NCBI GenBank assembly: GCA_964035775.1
Contig: OZ038314.1
Span: forward strand, 7,108,154 to 7,172,153
Reading direction: 5' to 3'
DNA length: 64,000 bases
Source: Osedax frankpressi
Taxonomy: Eukaryota > Annelida > Polychaeta > Sabellida > Siboglinidae
This document shows, in pieces, positions 37,935 through 49,000 of this stretch. Made by a program: the position numbers and the translations under genes. Positions within the stretch are counted from its first letter, which is position 1. Every line of letters starts with the position of its first letter. The notes under the pieces are model-generated. The model saw nothing but the letters and a program-made list of their open reading frames with translations. It was not told the DNA's origin and did no database searches.

Positions 37935-40900
37935 TATATAAATATAAATATTATATTTATAAGCTAAGTAATACATATTAATCTTGGTTAATGAATCAAA
38001 TAGATAATCAGGTTATATTAACTATTATAGTTGTTCATGTTGAGTACAAATATGGACTTGTTTAAAATTCGGCTCGGAAAATAAGCATATTTTAATAAAT
38101 AAGTAAATTGTTTAATATATTTTGCGCTAAATATATTATGCTATATATATTATAATATAATATATTTTCTCGTCTAGTATTCTATTTAGTAAACTAGTAT
38201 ATAATATATGTTTCTTCAGACGTGAATGAGTGCAATTTAAGCCCGTGTAAAAATGGAGCAACTTGTAAGAATACGGTAGGAAGCTATAGTTGTAAATGTA
38301 AATCTGGATTTAATGGAAAGAACTGTGAATCAGGTTAGATAACTATAGTTATATTGTTAACTTTATACATTTTAATTAATGGAACATATATTATATGATT
38401 ATTTTATATTAAGAATATATAAATTCTAGTAATCAATAATAGATCTTTTAGATATAAAAAAATAAATCTAATTAATAATTTTTACAATATTTCAAGAGTT
38501 CAATATTCGTATTATAATATGGAATTATATCATATCAATTAAATATTTAAATTATAATTGCATTTGGTTTAGTAATAATACAAATATTATCTTACAGTAT
38601 AATGTATATTAGTAGGAAACACCATATATTTATTTCATATTTAATTACTTATTAACTATAGTTAATATGTGATCATTAAATAATTACAACACACATTAAT
38701 AGATATTAATGAATGCCTAACTAATAACCCATGTAAAAATGGAGCCACTTGTATAAATAATAAAGGAGGCTTCAGTTGCAAATGTGCAGTTGGTTTCAAA
38801 GGAACATTTTGTGAATTAGGTATTATATAATATTAATTATTTTTATTTCTTGTAACTAAATAATTTATAAATGTCTTATCTTAAGTTAACTATTTAGTGT
38901 AATGTGCAAGGAGAATATTCTCATAGTGACTGTATTAATATTTAAAATTTATAATACAAATATATGTATTATTTACATAATGTAGCATATTATATATTAT
39001 AATATTATATATTATAATTTTTTTTATCAAAAATTAAATTTTTTTAAAACTAGATAATAATATTATAATTGTGAAGTTTCCTCATTCAAAGATTATTGTT
39101 AATAGTTTTTAAAATAACGATGAGTTAGATAATTTAGTAAACTTGTTGGTTAAAATATAATATCGCAGATATATTTAATAAATATGTGTATAAAGATCTT
39201 TAATTATAATTGTTTTATAAATTTCCTATTTTGGAATATTTAATTGAACGTAATTATGTTAATTATAGAGAACAAAATTAATTCAATCCATTAATTGATA
39301 TTCAAAAATGTGTTTGATAAAAAGAAAATTATATTGAAATTGGTTTAAAATTTGATTATCCATATATTTATCAGTTATATAAACAATTTGAATAATTATA
39401 TGCAATAATAAAATAATTTACTAGATATCATAATACATAATTAAAACTCATTCCTATAATATATATATAACATATATTTATAAGCTAATCATTACATATT
39501 AATGATTAAAATAGATGAAATTGTTATATTAACCATAATAGTAGTTCATTTTGAGTCCAAATATAGATAAATTTTAAGTTCAGCTTTGACAATAAGCATA
39601 TTTGAATAAATAAGTCAATAAGCTAATATATTATAAAATACATTACGTTATATGTGTTATAATATATTATAATTCCTTGTCCAGCATTCTATCTAGTAAA
39701 CTTGTATATATTATATTATGTTATATAATAAAATATTATATTATATTATTTTATATGTTTTATACCTTCAGACGCGAATAAGTGAAAATTACTATTTGAT
39801 ATATAAATATATAGATATTCTATGAATGATAATTGATTCGTAGGATCTTTCATAATAACAAAGATTACATGATTTTAAATATAGATATCCAATGATTGAT
39901 ACAATATTTATAAGTAACCTTACTTTAATTTCAAGTAATCTTATTCGTAAATATATTTACTTATTTATAAATGAAAATAATATATAGGAATATATTAATA
40001 TAATTAAATTTATATTTTTATCATATCTATTTATTTTTGAAGTAAGATATTTAATTATGTTAAACAATACTAATGTAGCTCCTTACCACTACAAAAATCC
40101 TATTTTTGGCATATAGCACAATATTTAAATTATTGGTGAAATAAATTATAATTTATAACCTAAGATTACACAAATTAATGTTGTTAATGACTATATAATA
40201 TATATAGTATACAATAATATAAGTATTAAAATGTCAATCTCCGATATTAAACAAACTTAACTGCAAATCTAATATAGGTATAATTTAGATAATATTAAAA
40301 TTCGATGTAATTATAAATTGTAATTATATTTTGAAATATTATAAGATTACATAGGTAGGCTTTTTCTATTATACATTAAATTATAATTCACAGGACACAA
40401 AAATAAAATTTTGAATATAAAGTAATCGTATTATTTAATTTAAAACATTTATGTTTATTTATTCATTTATGTTTATATAAGTTTATTTAAAATAATCAGA
40501 TTGATTTTATATATTATATTCCATTTTATCTATCCATAGATTAGTCAAAGATTCATAATACATGTATTAATTTAGATGTATTTATTTATTACTTTAGATA
40601 TTGACGAGTGTTTAAAATCCATCTGTATGAACGGAGGACAATGTACTAATTTATATGGAGGTTACAAATGTGATTGTTTGATTGGATACAATGGAAAATC
40701 TTGCGAATATGGTCAGTTATATTTAAATGTATATGAATACATGTGAATACGTAATAAAAGTATACAGAATTATATAATTTAGTAAATTAATCTAAATAAT
40801 TAGTTATATAAAACTTTAAATAGAATATAATTGTAAATTTTATTTTTATTTTACAAACTAAGTAAATAACCAAATTATCTTAATAGATAATAATGAATGC

Positions 40901-41097
40901 TTGAAACTCCCATGTCTAAATGGAGCGAGTTGTATAAATACACTTGGCAGCTATCATTGTATTTGCAATTCTGGATTCAAAGGAACTTTCTGTGCAAACG
41001 GTTGATAGCATGTGTAAAAAAAATATTTATTATAATTTTGAATAGTCTAGAATATATAAATATATATAGATTAAAACATTAATCGCAAAAAATATTT

Positions 41098-41187
<90 letters not shown>

Positions 41188-41721
41188 AATTATATATATT
41201 ACACTATATCAAACAAATATTTAATGTTCTGATTTAAATAATGTGTAATCAATTGAAAATGTAATTCATATTATTAATATTACAAATGATAAACACATAA
41301 ATTTAACAGATATTAACGAATGTAAAATAAATAAACCTTGCATCAATCGATCAAAATGCGTCAACACCTTCGGAAGTTATTTATGTAAATGCCGTAAAGG
41401 ATTCGAGGGGAAAAATTGTAATCGCGGTTAGAAAGAATGATATTTAGGGTTAAGTAAAACATATATAAAGAGTGATATTAGACATTATACATATGGTTAG
41501 ATATATTATTAGCTTTTCTAGATCTAGTTATAGAAAGAAACTCAATGTTGATGTTTGTTCGTGTAACATAACATGCCACTAAATACTACGCAGTGAAAGG
41601 ATGTTATCTTGAAGCCGTGCCTGGAGATAAGACCAAATACATTGTTATAGGAATAATAATGTCTTGTCCACCCGGAACTGTTTTCAAACTTTCAATTTGC
41701 GGATGTGGGTGGCCTTGGTAA
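32084..41721 (+). CDS. Secreted TSP1-EGF protein, 15 exons, apparently intact
   Basis: Exons: 32084-32141, 32405-32539, 32955-33131, 33848-33991, 34522-34632, 35004-35117, 35565-35681, 36652-36765, 37135-37251, 38220-38333, 38703-38819, 40598-40711, 40887-41000, 41310-41426 and 41594-41721. They sum to 1791 nt: 596 codons plus stop TAA 41,719-41,721. Every junction is phase 1 with GT-AG ends. Exon 1 is a signal peptide ([19 protein letters not shown]). Exons 2-4 encode an Arg-rich linker (RRWWRRRRR), two TSP1 domains ([36 protein letters not shown]) and a short EGF-like module (CSNGGTP...[12 protein letters not shown]). Exons 5-14 are ten EGF domains; most have the calcium-binding D-x-(N/D)-E-C start. 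They include three alternating pairs of the DVNEC (114 nt) and DINEC (117 nt) types. Exon 15 is a Cys-rich tail ending [21 protein letters not shown]1 and cbEGF arrays are extracellular adhesion or matrix modules; the specific role is unknown. No membrane segment or GPI signal is seen. Confidence 0.88.
32168..32202. repeat. (TA)n in first intron
   Basis: TA run immediately downstream of the signal-peptide exon, conserved in position with the two broken 5' copies. Confidence 0.9.
33131..33675. repeat. 28-bp minisatellite starting at a splice donor
   Basis: About 19.5 units of 28 bp, each containing TATAGGTCAGTGTAGGCC and GTAAAGACAA. The first unit begins exactly at the exon 3 donor (ACTATAG|GTCAGTG), and every later unit repeats ATATAG|GTCAGTG, so the array is a series of potential 5' splice sites. 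Variants are GTAAAGGTAA near 33,344 and 33,456 and GGTTAGTG near 33,299 and 33,410. It is absent from the truncated minus-strand copy at 14.6 kb. Confidence 0.95.
35565..38702. repeat. Tandem 1.57-kb duplication of an EGF exon pair
   Basis: Unit 1 runs from the DINEC exon at 35,565 to the base before the next DINEC exon at 37,135 (1570 bp); unit 2 runs from 37,135 to 38,702 (1568 bp). Each holds one 117-nt DINEC exon, a long intron and one 114-nt DVNEC exon. The long introns (35,682-36,651 and 37,252-38,219) differ only by a handful of bases and by TA-run length, so the duplication is recent. The third DINEC exon (38,703) and its intron are clearly more diverged. Confidence 0.93.
39772..39784 (+). 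pseudogene. Remnant of a DVNEC-type EGF exon
   Basis: TACCTTCAG|ACGCGAATAAGTG matches the acceptor and first codons of the DVNEC exons (CTTCAG|ACGTGAATGAGTG), with GAG changed to TAA, and homology then stops abruptly. It marks where a fourth DVNEC exon was deleted from the intact gene, just upstream of the 40,598 exon. Confidence 0.65.
41106..41180. repeat. (TA)n microsatellite
   Basis: Two long TA runs separated by CAATATA in the intron between exons 13 and 14 of the intact gene. Confidence 0.9.
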
Positions 41722-42131
41722 ACATCAATGACCAGATAATCTCATTAAGAATTACAATGATGCATTAATACAAAGTACTTTTAATGTATTAAAATATTAT
41801 TTAGACATTAACTCTAGCCTGTTGACTATAGGTAAATAATATTTACTAAATATATATATTAAATATATCGACTTTATAGTATTTGTTAAATTTACCATTC
41901 TATTAAACATTACATTATTAGATATTTCGATATTTTTATTTGCTTTATACATCTACACGGAATTATTTATTATCTATTTTGTATACTTCTTGTAAAATAA
42001 AAAATTAACTTAAAATAATCAGTGTTATAGTTTAAATATTAATTAAATAATTTTACAAATATTATACAGTTAATTATACTATATTATAGATTTGAATTAT
42101 GTGAAATCCATGTATATAAATATTAGTTATA
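41722..42131. repeat. Left inner edge of the large inverted repeat
   Basis: The sequence from the last exon to TATTAGTTATA at 42,131 matches the reverse complement of 54,087-54,509, including CAGTGTTATAGTTTAAATAT and GAAATCCATGTATATA. Homology ends exactly where the G-rich satellite begins on this side. Confidence 0.85.
41996..42001 (+). terminator. Possible poly(A) signal AATAAA
   Basis: AATAAA in TTGTAAAATAAAAAATT, 275 bp after the stop codon of the intact TSP1-EGF gene. Chance matches are common in such A/T-rich DNA. Confidence 0.35.
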
Positions 42132-42790
42132 GGTTTGGGTTTAGGTTTGGGTTTAGGTTTGGGTTTAGGTTTGGGTTTAGGTTTGGGTTTAGGTTTGGGT
42201 TTAGGTTTGGGTTTAGGTTTGGGTTTAGGTTTGGGTTTAGGTTTGGGTTTAGGTTTGGGTTTAGGTTTGGGTTTAGGTTTGGGTTTAGGTTTGGGTTTAG
42301 GTTTGGGTTTAGGTTTGGGTTTAGGTTTGGGTTTAGGTTTGGGTTTAGGTTTGGGTTTAGGTTTGGGTTTAGGTTTGGGTTTAGGTTTGGGTTTAGGTTT
42401 GGGTTTAGGTTTGGGTTTAGGTTTGGGTTTAGGTTTGGGTTTAGGTTTGGGTTTAGGTTTGGGTTTAGGTTTGGGTTTAGGTTTGGGTTTAGGTTTGGGT
42501 TTAGGTTTGGGTTTAGGTTTGGGTTTAGGTTTGGGTTTAGGTTTGGGTTTAGGTTTGGGTTTAGGTTTGGGTTTAGGTTTGGGTTTAGGTTTGGGTTTAG
42601 GTTTGGGTTTAGGTTTGGGTTTAGGTTTGGGTTTAGGTTTGGGTTTAGGTTTGGTTTTGGTTTGGGTTTAGGTTTGGGTTTAGGTTTGGGTTTAGGTTTG
42701 GGTTTAGGTTTGGGTTTAGGTTTGGGTTTAGGTTTGGGTTTAGGTTTGGGTTTTAGGTTTGGGTTTAGGTTTGGGTTTTGGTTGGGTAGG
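42131..42790. repeat. 12-bp satellite (TTTAGGTTTGGG)n, first block
   Basis: About 55 nearly perfect 12-bp units, each two telomere-like hexamers (TTTAGG and TTTGGG). Two frames are open (FRFG and LGLG); the third contains TAG in every unit. This is repeat, not coding sequence. Confidence 0.98.
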
Positions 42791-43097
42791 GGTTGTTGTT
42801 TATTTAATTTATTTTTTATATTTTAGTTTAATTTTAGTTAAATTTAATTATTTAATTTTAATTTATTTAAATTTAAGTTTAAATTAAGTTTATTTAAATT
42901 AATTTAAATTAAGTTAATATTTAATAATTAATTAAGTTAAATTTAATAAATTAAGGTTAAATTATAATTAAATTATTAAATTTAATTTAAATTTAATTTA
43001 AATTTAATTTAAATTAATTTAAATTTAATTTAAATTTAATTTAAATTTAAGTTTAAATTTAAGTTTAAATTAATTAATTTAAATTTTTTAATTTTTA
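42791..43097. repeat. A/T-only island inside the G-rich satellite
   Basis: About 300 bp built of AATTTAAATTTAATTT-like words with hardly any G and practically no C, bounded on both sides by the G-rich 12-mer. Confidence 0.85.
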
Positions 43098-46000
43098 GGT
43101 TTGGGTTTAGGTTTGGGTTTAGGTTTGGGTTTAGGTTTGGGTTTAGGTTTGGGTTTAGGTTTGGGTTTAGGTTTGGGTTTAGGTTTGGGTTTAGGTTTGG
43201 GTTTAGGTTTGGGTTTAGGTTTGGGGTTTAGGTTTGGGTTTAGGTTTGGGTTTAGGTTTGGGTTTAGGTTTGGGTTTAGGTTTGGGTTTAGGTTTGGGTT
43301 TAGGTTTGGGTTTAGGTTTGGGTTTAGGTTTGGGTTTAGGTTTGGGTTTAGGTTTGGGTTTAGGTTTGGGTTTAGGTTTGGGTTTAGGTTTGGGTTTAGG
43401 TTTGGGTTTAGGTTTGGGTTTAGGTTTGGGTTTAGGTTTGGGTTTTAGGTTTTAGTAGGGTTTAGGTTTGGGTTTAGGTTTGGGTTTAGGTTTGGGTTTA
43501 GGTTTGGGTTTAGGTTTGGGTTTAGGTTTGGTGGTTTAGGTTTGGGTTTAGGTTTTGGTTTAGGTTTGGGTTTAGGTTTGGGTTTAGGTTTGGGTTTAGG
43601 TTTTGGGTTAGGTTTGGGTTTAGGTTTGGGTTTAGGTTTGGGTTTAGGTTTGGGTTTAGGTTTGGGTTTAGGTTTGGGTTTAGGTTTGGGTTTAGGTTTG
43701 GGTTTTGGTATGGTGGTTGGGTTAGGTTGGTTTAGGTTTGGGTTTATGTTTGGGTTTATGTTTGGGTTTATGTTTGGGTTTAGGTTTGGGTTTAGGTTTG
43801 GGTTTAGGTTTGGGTTTAGGTTTGGGTTTATGTTTGGGTTTATGTTTGGGTTTTTGTTTGGGTTTATGTTTGGGTTAGGTTTGGGTTTAGGTTTGGGTTT
43901 AGGTTTGGGTTTAGGTTTGGGTTTAGGTTTGGGTTTAGGTTTGGGTTTAGGTTTGGGTTTAGGTTGGGTTTAGGTTTGGGTTTAGGTTTGGTTTAGGTTT
44001 GGGTTTAGGTTTGGGTTTAGGTTTGGGTTTAGGTTTGGGTTTAGGTTTGGGTTTAGGTTTGGGTTTAGGTTTGGGTTTGGGTTTGGTTTGGGTTTGGGTT
44101 TTGGTTTGGGTTTAGGTTTGGGTTTAGGTTTGGGTTTAGGTTTGGGTTTAGGTTTGGGTTTAGGTTTGGGTTTAGGTTTGGGTTTAGGTTTGGGTTTAGG
44201 TTTGGGTTTAGGTTTGGGTTTAGGTTTGGGTTTAGGTTTGGGTTTAGGTTTGGGTTTAGGTTTGGGTTTAGGTTTGGGTTTAGGTTTGGGTTTAGGTTTG
44301 GGTTTAGGTTTGGGTTTAGGTTTGGGTTTAGGTTTGGGTTTAGGTTTGGGTTTAGGTTTGGGTTTAGGTTTGGGTTTAGGTTTGGGTTTAGGTTTGGGTT
44401 TAGGTTTGGGTTTAGGTTTGGGTTTAGGTTTGGGTTTAGGTTTGGGTTTAGGTTTGGGTTTAGGTTTGGGTTTAGGTTTGGGTTTAGGTTTGGGTTTTGG
44501 TTTGGGTTTAGGTTTGGGTTTAGGTTTGGGTTTAGGTTTGGGTTTAGGTTTGGGTTTAGGTTGGGGTTTTGTTTTTAGTTAGGTTTGGGTTTAGGTTTGG
44601 GTTTAGGTTTGGGTTTAGGTTTGGGTTTAGGTTTGGGTTTAGGTTTGGGTTTAGGTTTGGGTTTAGGTTTGGGTTTAGGTTTGGGTTTAGGTTTGGGTTT
44701 AGGTTTGGGTTTAGGTTTGGGTTTAGGTTTGGGTTTAGGTTTGGGTTTAGGTTTGGGTTTAGGTTTGGGTTTAGGTTTGGGTTTAGGTTTGGGTTTAGGT
44801 TTGGGTTTAGGTTTGGGTTTAGGTTTGGGTTTAGGTTTGGGTTTAGGTTTGGGTTTAGGTTTGGGTTTAGGTTTGGGTTTAGGTTTGGGTTTAGGTTTGG
44901 GTTTAGGTTTGGGTTTAGGTTTGGGTTTAGGTTTGGGTTTAGGTTTGGGTTTAGGTTTGGGTTTAGGTTTGGGTTTAGGTTTGGGTTTAGGTTTGGGTTT
45001 AGGTTTGGGTTTAGGTTTGGGTTTAGGTTTGGGTTTAGGTTTGGGTTTAGGTTTGGGTTTAGGTTTGGGTTTAGGTTTGGGTTTAGGTTTGGGTTAGGTT
45101 TGGGTTTAGGTTTGGGTTTAGGTTTGGGTTTAGGTTTGGGTTTAGGTTTGGGTTTAGGTTTGGGTTTAGGTTTGGGTTTAGGTTTGGGTTTAGGTTTGGG
45201 TTTAGGTTTGGGTTTAGGTTGGGTTTAGGTTTGGGTTTAGGTTTGGGTTTAGGTTTGGGTTTAGGTTTGGGTTTAGGTTTGGGTTTAGGTTTGGGTTTAG
45301 GTTTGGGTTTAGGTTTGGGTTTAGGTTTGGGTTTAGGTTTGGGTTTAGGTTTGGGTTTAGGTTTGGGTTTAGGTTTGGGTTTAGGTTTGGGTTTAGGTTT
45401 GGGTTTAGGTTTGGGTTTAGGTTTGGGTTTAGGTTTGGGTTTAGGTTTGGGTTTAGGTTTGGGTTTAGGTTTGGGTTTAGGTTTGGGTTTAGGTTTGGGT
45501 TTAGGTTTGGGTTTAGGTTTGGGTTTAGGTTTGGGTTTAGGTTTGGGTTTAGGTTTGGGTTTAGGTTTGGGTTTAGGTTTGGGTTTAGGTTTGGGTTTAG
45601 GTTTGGGTTTAGGTTTGGGTTTAGGTTTGGGTTTAGGTTTGGGTTTAGGTTTGGGTTTAGGTTTGGGTTTAGGTTTGGGTTTAGGTTTGGGTTTAGGTTT
45701 GGGTTTAGGTTTGGGTTTAGGTTTGGGTTTAGGTTTGGGTTTAGGTTTGGGTTTAGGTTTGGGTTTAGGTTTGGGTTTAGGTTTGGGTTTAGGTTTGGGT
45801 TTAGGTTTGGGTTTAGGTTGGGTTAGGTTTGGGTTTAGGTTTGGGTTTAGGTTTGGGTTTAGGTTTGGGTTTAGGTTTGGGTTTAGGTTTGGGTTTAGGT
45901 TTGGGTTTAGGTTTGGGTTTAGGTTTGGGTTTAGGTTTGGGTTTAGGTTTGGGTTTAGGTTTGGGTTTAGGTTTGGGTTTAGGTTTGGGTTTAGGTTTGG

Positions 46001-47996
46001 GTTTAGGTTTGGGTTTAGGTTTGGGTTTAGGTTTGGGTTTAGGTTTGGGTTTAGGTTTGGGTTTAGGTTTGGGTTTAGGTTTGGGTTTAGGTTTGGGTTT
46101 AGGTTTGGGTTTAGGTTTGGGTTTAGGTTTGGGTTTAGGTTTGGGTTTAGGTTTGGGTTTAGGTTTGGGTTTAGGTTTGGGTTTAGGTTTGGGTTTAGGT
46201 TTGGGTTTAGGTTTGGGTTTAGGTTTGGGTTTAGGTTTGGGTTTAGGTTTGGGTTTAGGTTTGGGTTTAGGTTTGGGTTTAGGTTTGGGTTTAGGTTTGG
46301 GTTTAGGTTTGGGTTTAGGTTTGGGTTTAGGTTTGGGTTTAGGTTTGGGTTTAGGTTTGGGTTTAGGTTTGGGTTTAGGTTTGGGTTTAGGTTTGGGTTT
46401 AGGTTTGGGTTTAGGTTTGGGTTTAGGTTTGGGTTTAGGTTTGGGTTTAGGTTTGGGTTTAGGTTTGGGTTTAGGTTTGGGTTTAGGTTTGGGTTTAGGT
46501 TTGGGTTTAGGTTTGGGTTTAGGTTTGGGTTTAGGTTTGGGTTTAGGTTTGGGTTTAGGTTTGGGTTTAGGTTTGGGTTTAGGTTTGGGTTTAGGTTTGG
46601 GTTTAGGTTTGGGTTTAGGTTTGGGTTTAGGTTTGGGTTTAGGTTTGGGTTTAGGTTTGGGTTTAGGTTTGGGTTTAGGTTTGGGTTTAGGTTTGGGTTT
46701 AGGTTTGGGTTTAGGTTTGGGTTTAGGTTTGGGTTTAGGTTTGGGTTTAGGTTTGGGTTTAGGTTTGGGTTTAGGTTTGGGTTTAGGTTTGGGTTTAGGT
46801 TTGGGTTTAGGTTTGGGTTTAGATTTGGGTTTAGGTTTGGGTTTAGGTTTGGGTTTAGGTTTGGGTTTAGGTTTGGGTTTAGGTTTGGGTTTAGGTTTGG
46901 GTTTAGGTTTGGGTTTAGGTTTGGGTTTAGGTTTGGGTTTAGGTTTGGGTTTAGGTTTGGGTTTAGGTTTGGGTTTAGGTTTGGGTTTAGGTTTGGGTTT
47001 AGGTTTGGGTTTAGGTTTGGGTTTAGGTTTGGGTTTAGGTTTGGGTTTAGGTTTGGGTTTAGGTTTGGGTTTAGGTTTGGGTTTAGGTTTGGGTTTAGGT
47101 TTGGGTTTAGGTTTGGGTTTAGGTTTGGGTTTAGGTTTGGGTTTAGGTTTGGGTTTAGGTTTGGGTTTAGGTTTGGGTTTAGGTTTGGGTTTAGGTTTGG
47201 GTTTAGGTTTGGGTTTAGGTTTGGGTTTAGGTTTGGGTTTAGGTTTGGGTTTAGGTTTGGGTTTAGGTTTGGGTTTAGGTTTGGGTTTAGGTTTGGGTTT
47301 AGGTTTGGGTTTAGGTTTGGGTTTAGGTTTGGGTTTAGGTTTGGGTTTAGGTTTGGGTTTAGGTTTGGGTTTAGGTTTGGGTTTAGGTTTGGGTTTAGGT
47401 TTGGGTTTAGGTTTGGGTTTAGGTTTGGGTTTAGGTTTGGGTTTAGGTTTGGGTTTAGGTTTGGGTTTAGGTTTGGGTTTAGGTTTGGGTTTAGGTTTGG
47501 GTTTAGGTTTGGGTTTAGGTTTGGGTTTAGGTTTGGGTTTAGGTTTGGGTTTAGGTTTGGGTTTAGGTTTGGGTTTAGGTTTGGGTTTAGGTTTGGGTTT
47601 AGGTTTGGGTTTAGGTTTGGGTTTAGGTTTGGGTTTAGGTTTGGGTTTAGGTTTGGGTTTAGGTTTGGGTTTAGGTTTGGGTTTAGGTTTGGGTTTAGGT
47701 TTGGGTTTAGGTTTGGGTTTAGGTTTGGGTTTAGGTTTGGGTTTAGGTTTGGGTTTAGGTTTGGGTTTAGGTTTGGGTTTAGGTTTGGGTTTAGATTTGG
47801 GTTTAGGTTTGGGTTTAGGTTTGGGTTTAGGTTTGGGTTTAGGTTTGGGTTTAAGTTTGGGTTTAGGTTTGGGTTTAGGTTTGGGTTTAGGTTTGGGTTT
47901 AGGTTTGAGTTTAGGTTTGGGTTTAGGTTTGGGTTTGGGTTTGGGTTTGGGTTTGGGTTTGGGTTTGGGTTTGGGTTTGGGTTTGGGTTTGGTTTG
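43098..47996. repeat. 12-bp satellite (TTTAGGTTTGGG)n, main block
   Basis: About 4.9 kb of the same 12-mer. The part 43,200-44,110 is irregular, with frame slips, a TTTATGTTTGGG sub-block at 43,739-43,880 identical in type to the left satellite, and TTTGGG-only runs. From 44,112 to 47,930 it is almost perfectly uniform, apart from rare single changes such as AGATTTGGG at 46,822 and 47,794. It ends in a TTTGGG run (47,932-47,990). There are no genes here. Confidence 0.98.
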
Positions 47997-48057
47997 TTAT
48001 ATATATATAATCCCGTTTATGAGAGAAAAGTAGAACTTTTTGTAATTTAAAATTTTT

Positions 48058-48369
48058 TACATAAACCCAAACATAAACCCAAATCAAACCCAAACCAAAC
48101 ACAAACCAAACATAAACCAAACATAAACCAAACACAAACCAAACACAAACCAAACACAAACCAAACACAAACCAAACACAAACCAAACACAAACCAAACA
48201 CAAACCAAACACAAACCAAACATAAACCAAACACAAACCAAACACAAACCAAACACAAAACAAACACAAACCAAACACAAACCAAACACAAACCAAACAC
48301 AAACCAAACACAAACCAAACACAAACCAAACATAAACCAAACACAAACCAAACACAAACCAAACACAAA

Positions 48370-48373
<4 letters not shown>
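48058..48373. repeat. 11-bp satellite (ACCAAACACAA)n, copy 1
   Basis: About 28 units of 11 bp in which the + strand is C-rich, opposite to the array just upstream. It begins ACATAAACCCAAAC, so it is derived from the 12-bp family. A TA run follows at 48,374-48,415. Confidence 0.95.
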
Positions 48374-48426
<53 letters not shown>

Positions 48427-48860
48427 TTTAAAAATGAAATCATATGTCCATTTGATCCATTTGAAATGCTAAATAGTTCAAACCTCTGATTACATTTGTA
48501 ATTAATATATGTAACTTTACAATGAATATGAAAAAATCATTATATTTTATATAATTTTCATATATGTAATTAATAAATAATATTCATTAGTTTCTAATGT
48601 AGTTATTTGGATAGATAACTAATGCATATTGTATCATTATTTTATATTTACGCAACAAATTAAATATTTTACAATATATTTTACTTGAAAAGTTGATTTA
48701 ATACAAATATGATGAATATCTCGAGCACTTTCATTATCAAATATACTCTATCAAATAACAAATCTATTTACAAAATTTATAAATCTTTATATTTATAATT
48801 ATTTGAAAAGTTAATTTGAAAGAATTAAATAATCTATAGCGAATAATTATTTCTATATTA

Positions 48861-49000
48861 CGATCCCTAGCAAAGCTAGTATCCCTAGAAATAGAAAAGC
48901 GCAATGAATTCTGGCAGTCCCAAAGACACTAACAGTCCAAAGGAGGGAGAAGACAGTAATAAAACTTCCTATGTATCAAAGCCGATAATACATATTCCAA
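48861..49000 (+). pseudogene. Decayed fragment related to the 8602-9444 gene, copy 1
   Basis: Words in the same order as 8,765-8,900: AGTATCCCTAGAAATAGAAAA, then GGCAGTCCCAAAGAC, AACAGTCC, CGATAATACATATTCCAA. The corresponding intact words are AGTAGCCCTAGAAATGGAAAA, GGCAGTCCCAATGCC, GACAGTCC and CGACAATACATATCCAA. The frame is lost. It then joins directly to sequence that in the 8.6-kb locus lies about 900 bp past the stop codon, so most of the gene was deleted. Confidence 0.75.

Noticed and set aside
42131-47996. A true chromosome end
   Set aside because: The array is internal, with genes and inverted-repeat arms on both sides, and its unit is a 12-mer of two hexamers. Only telomere-like character is claimed.
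42092-48050. Open frames of up to 943 codons (FRFG and LGLG repeats)
   Set aside because: The TTTAGGTTTGGG array lacks stops in two frames. No gene structure is present.
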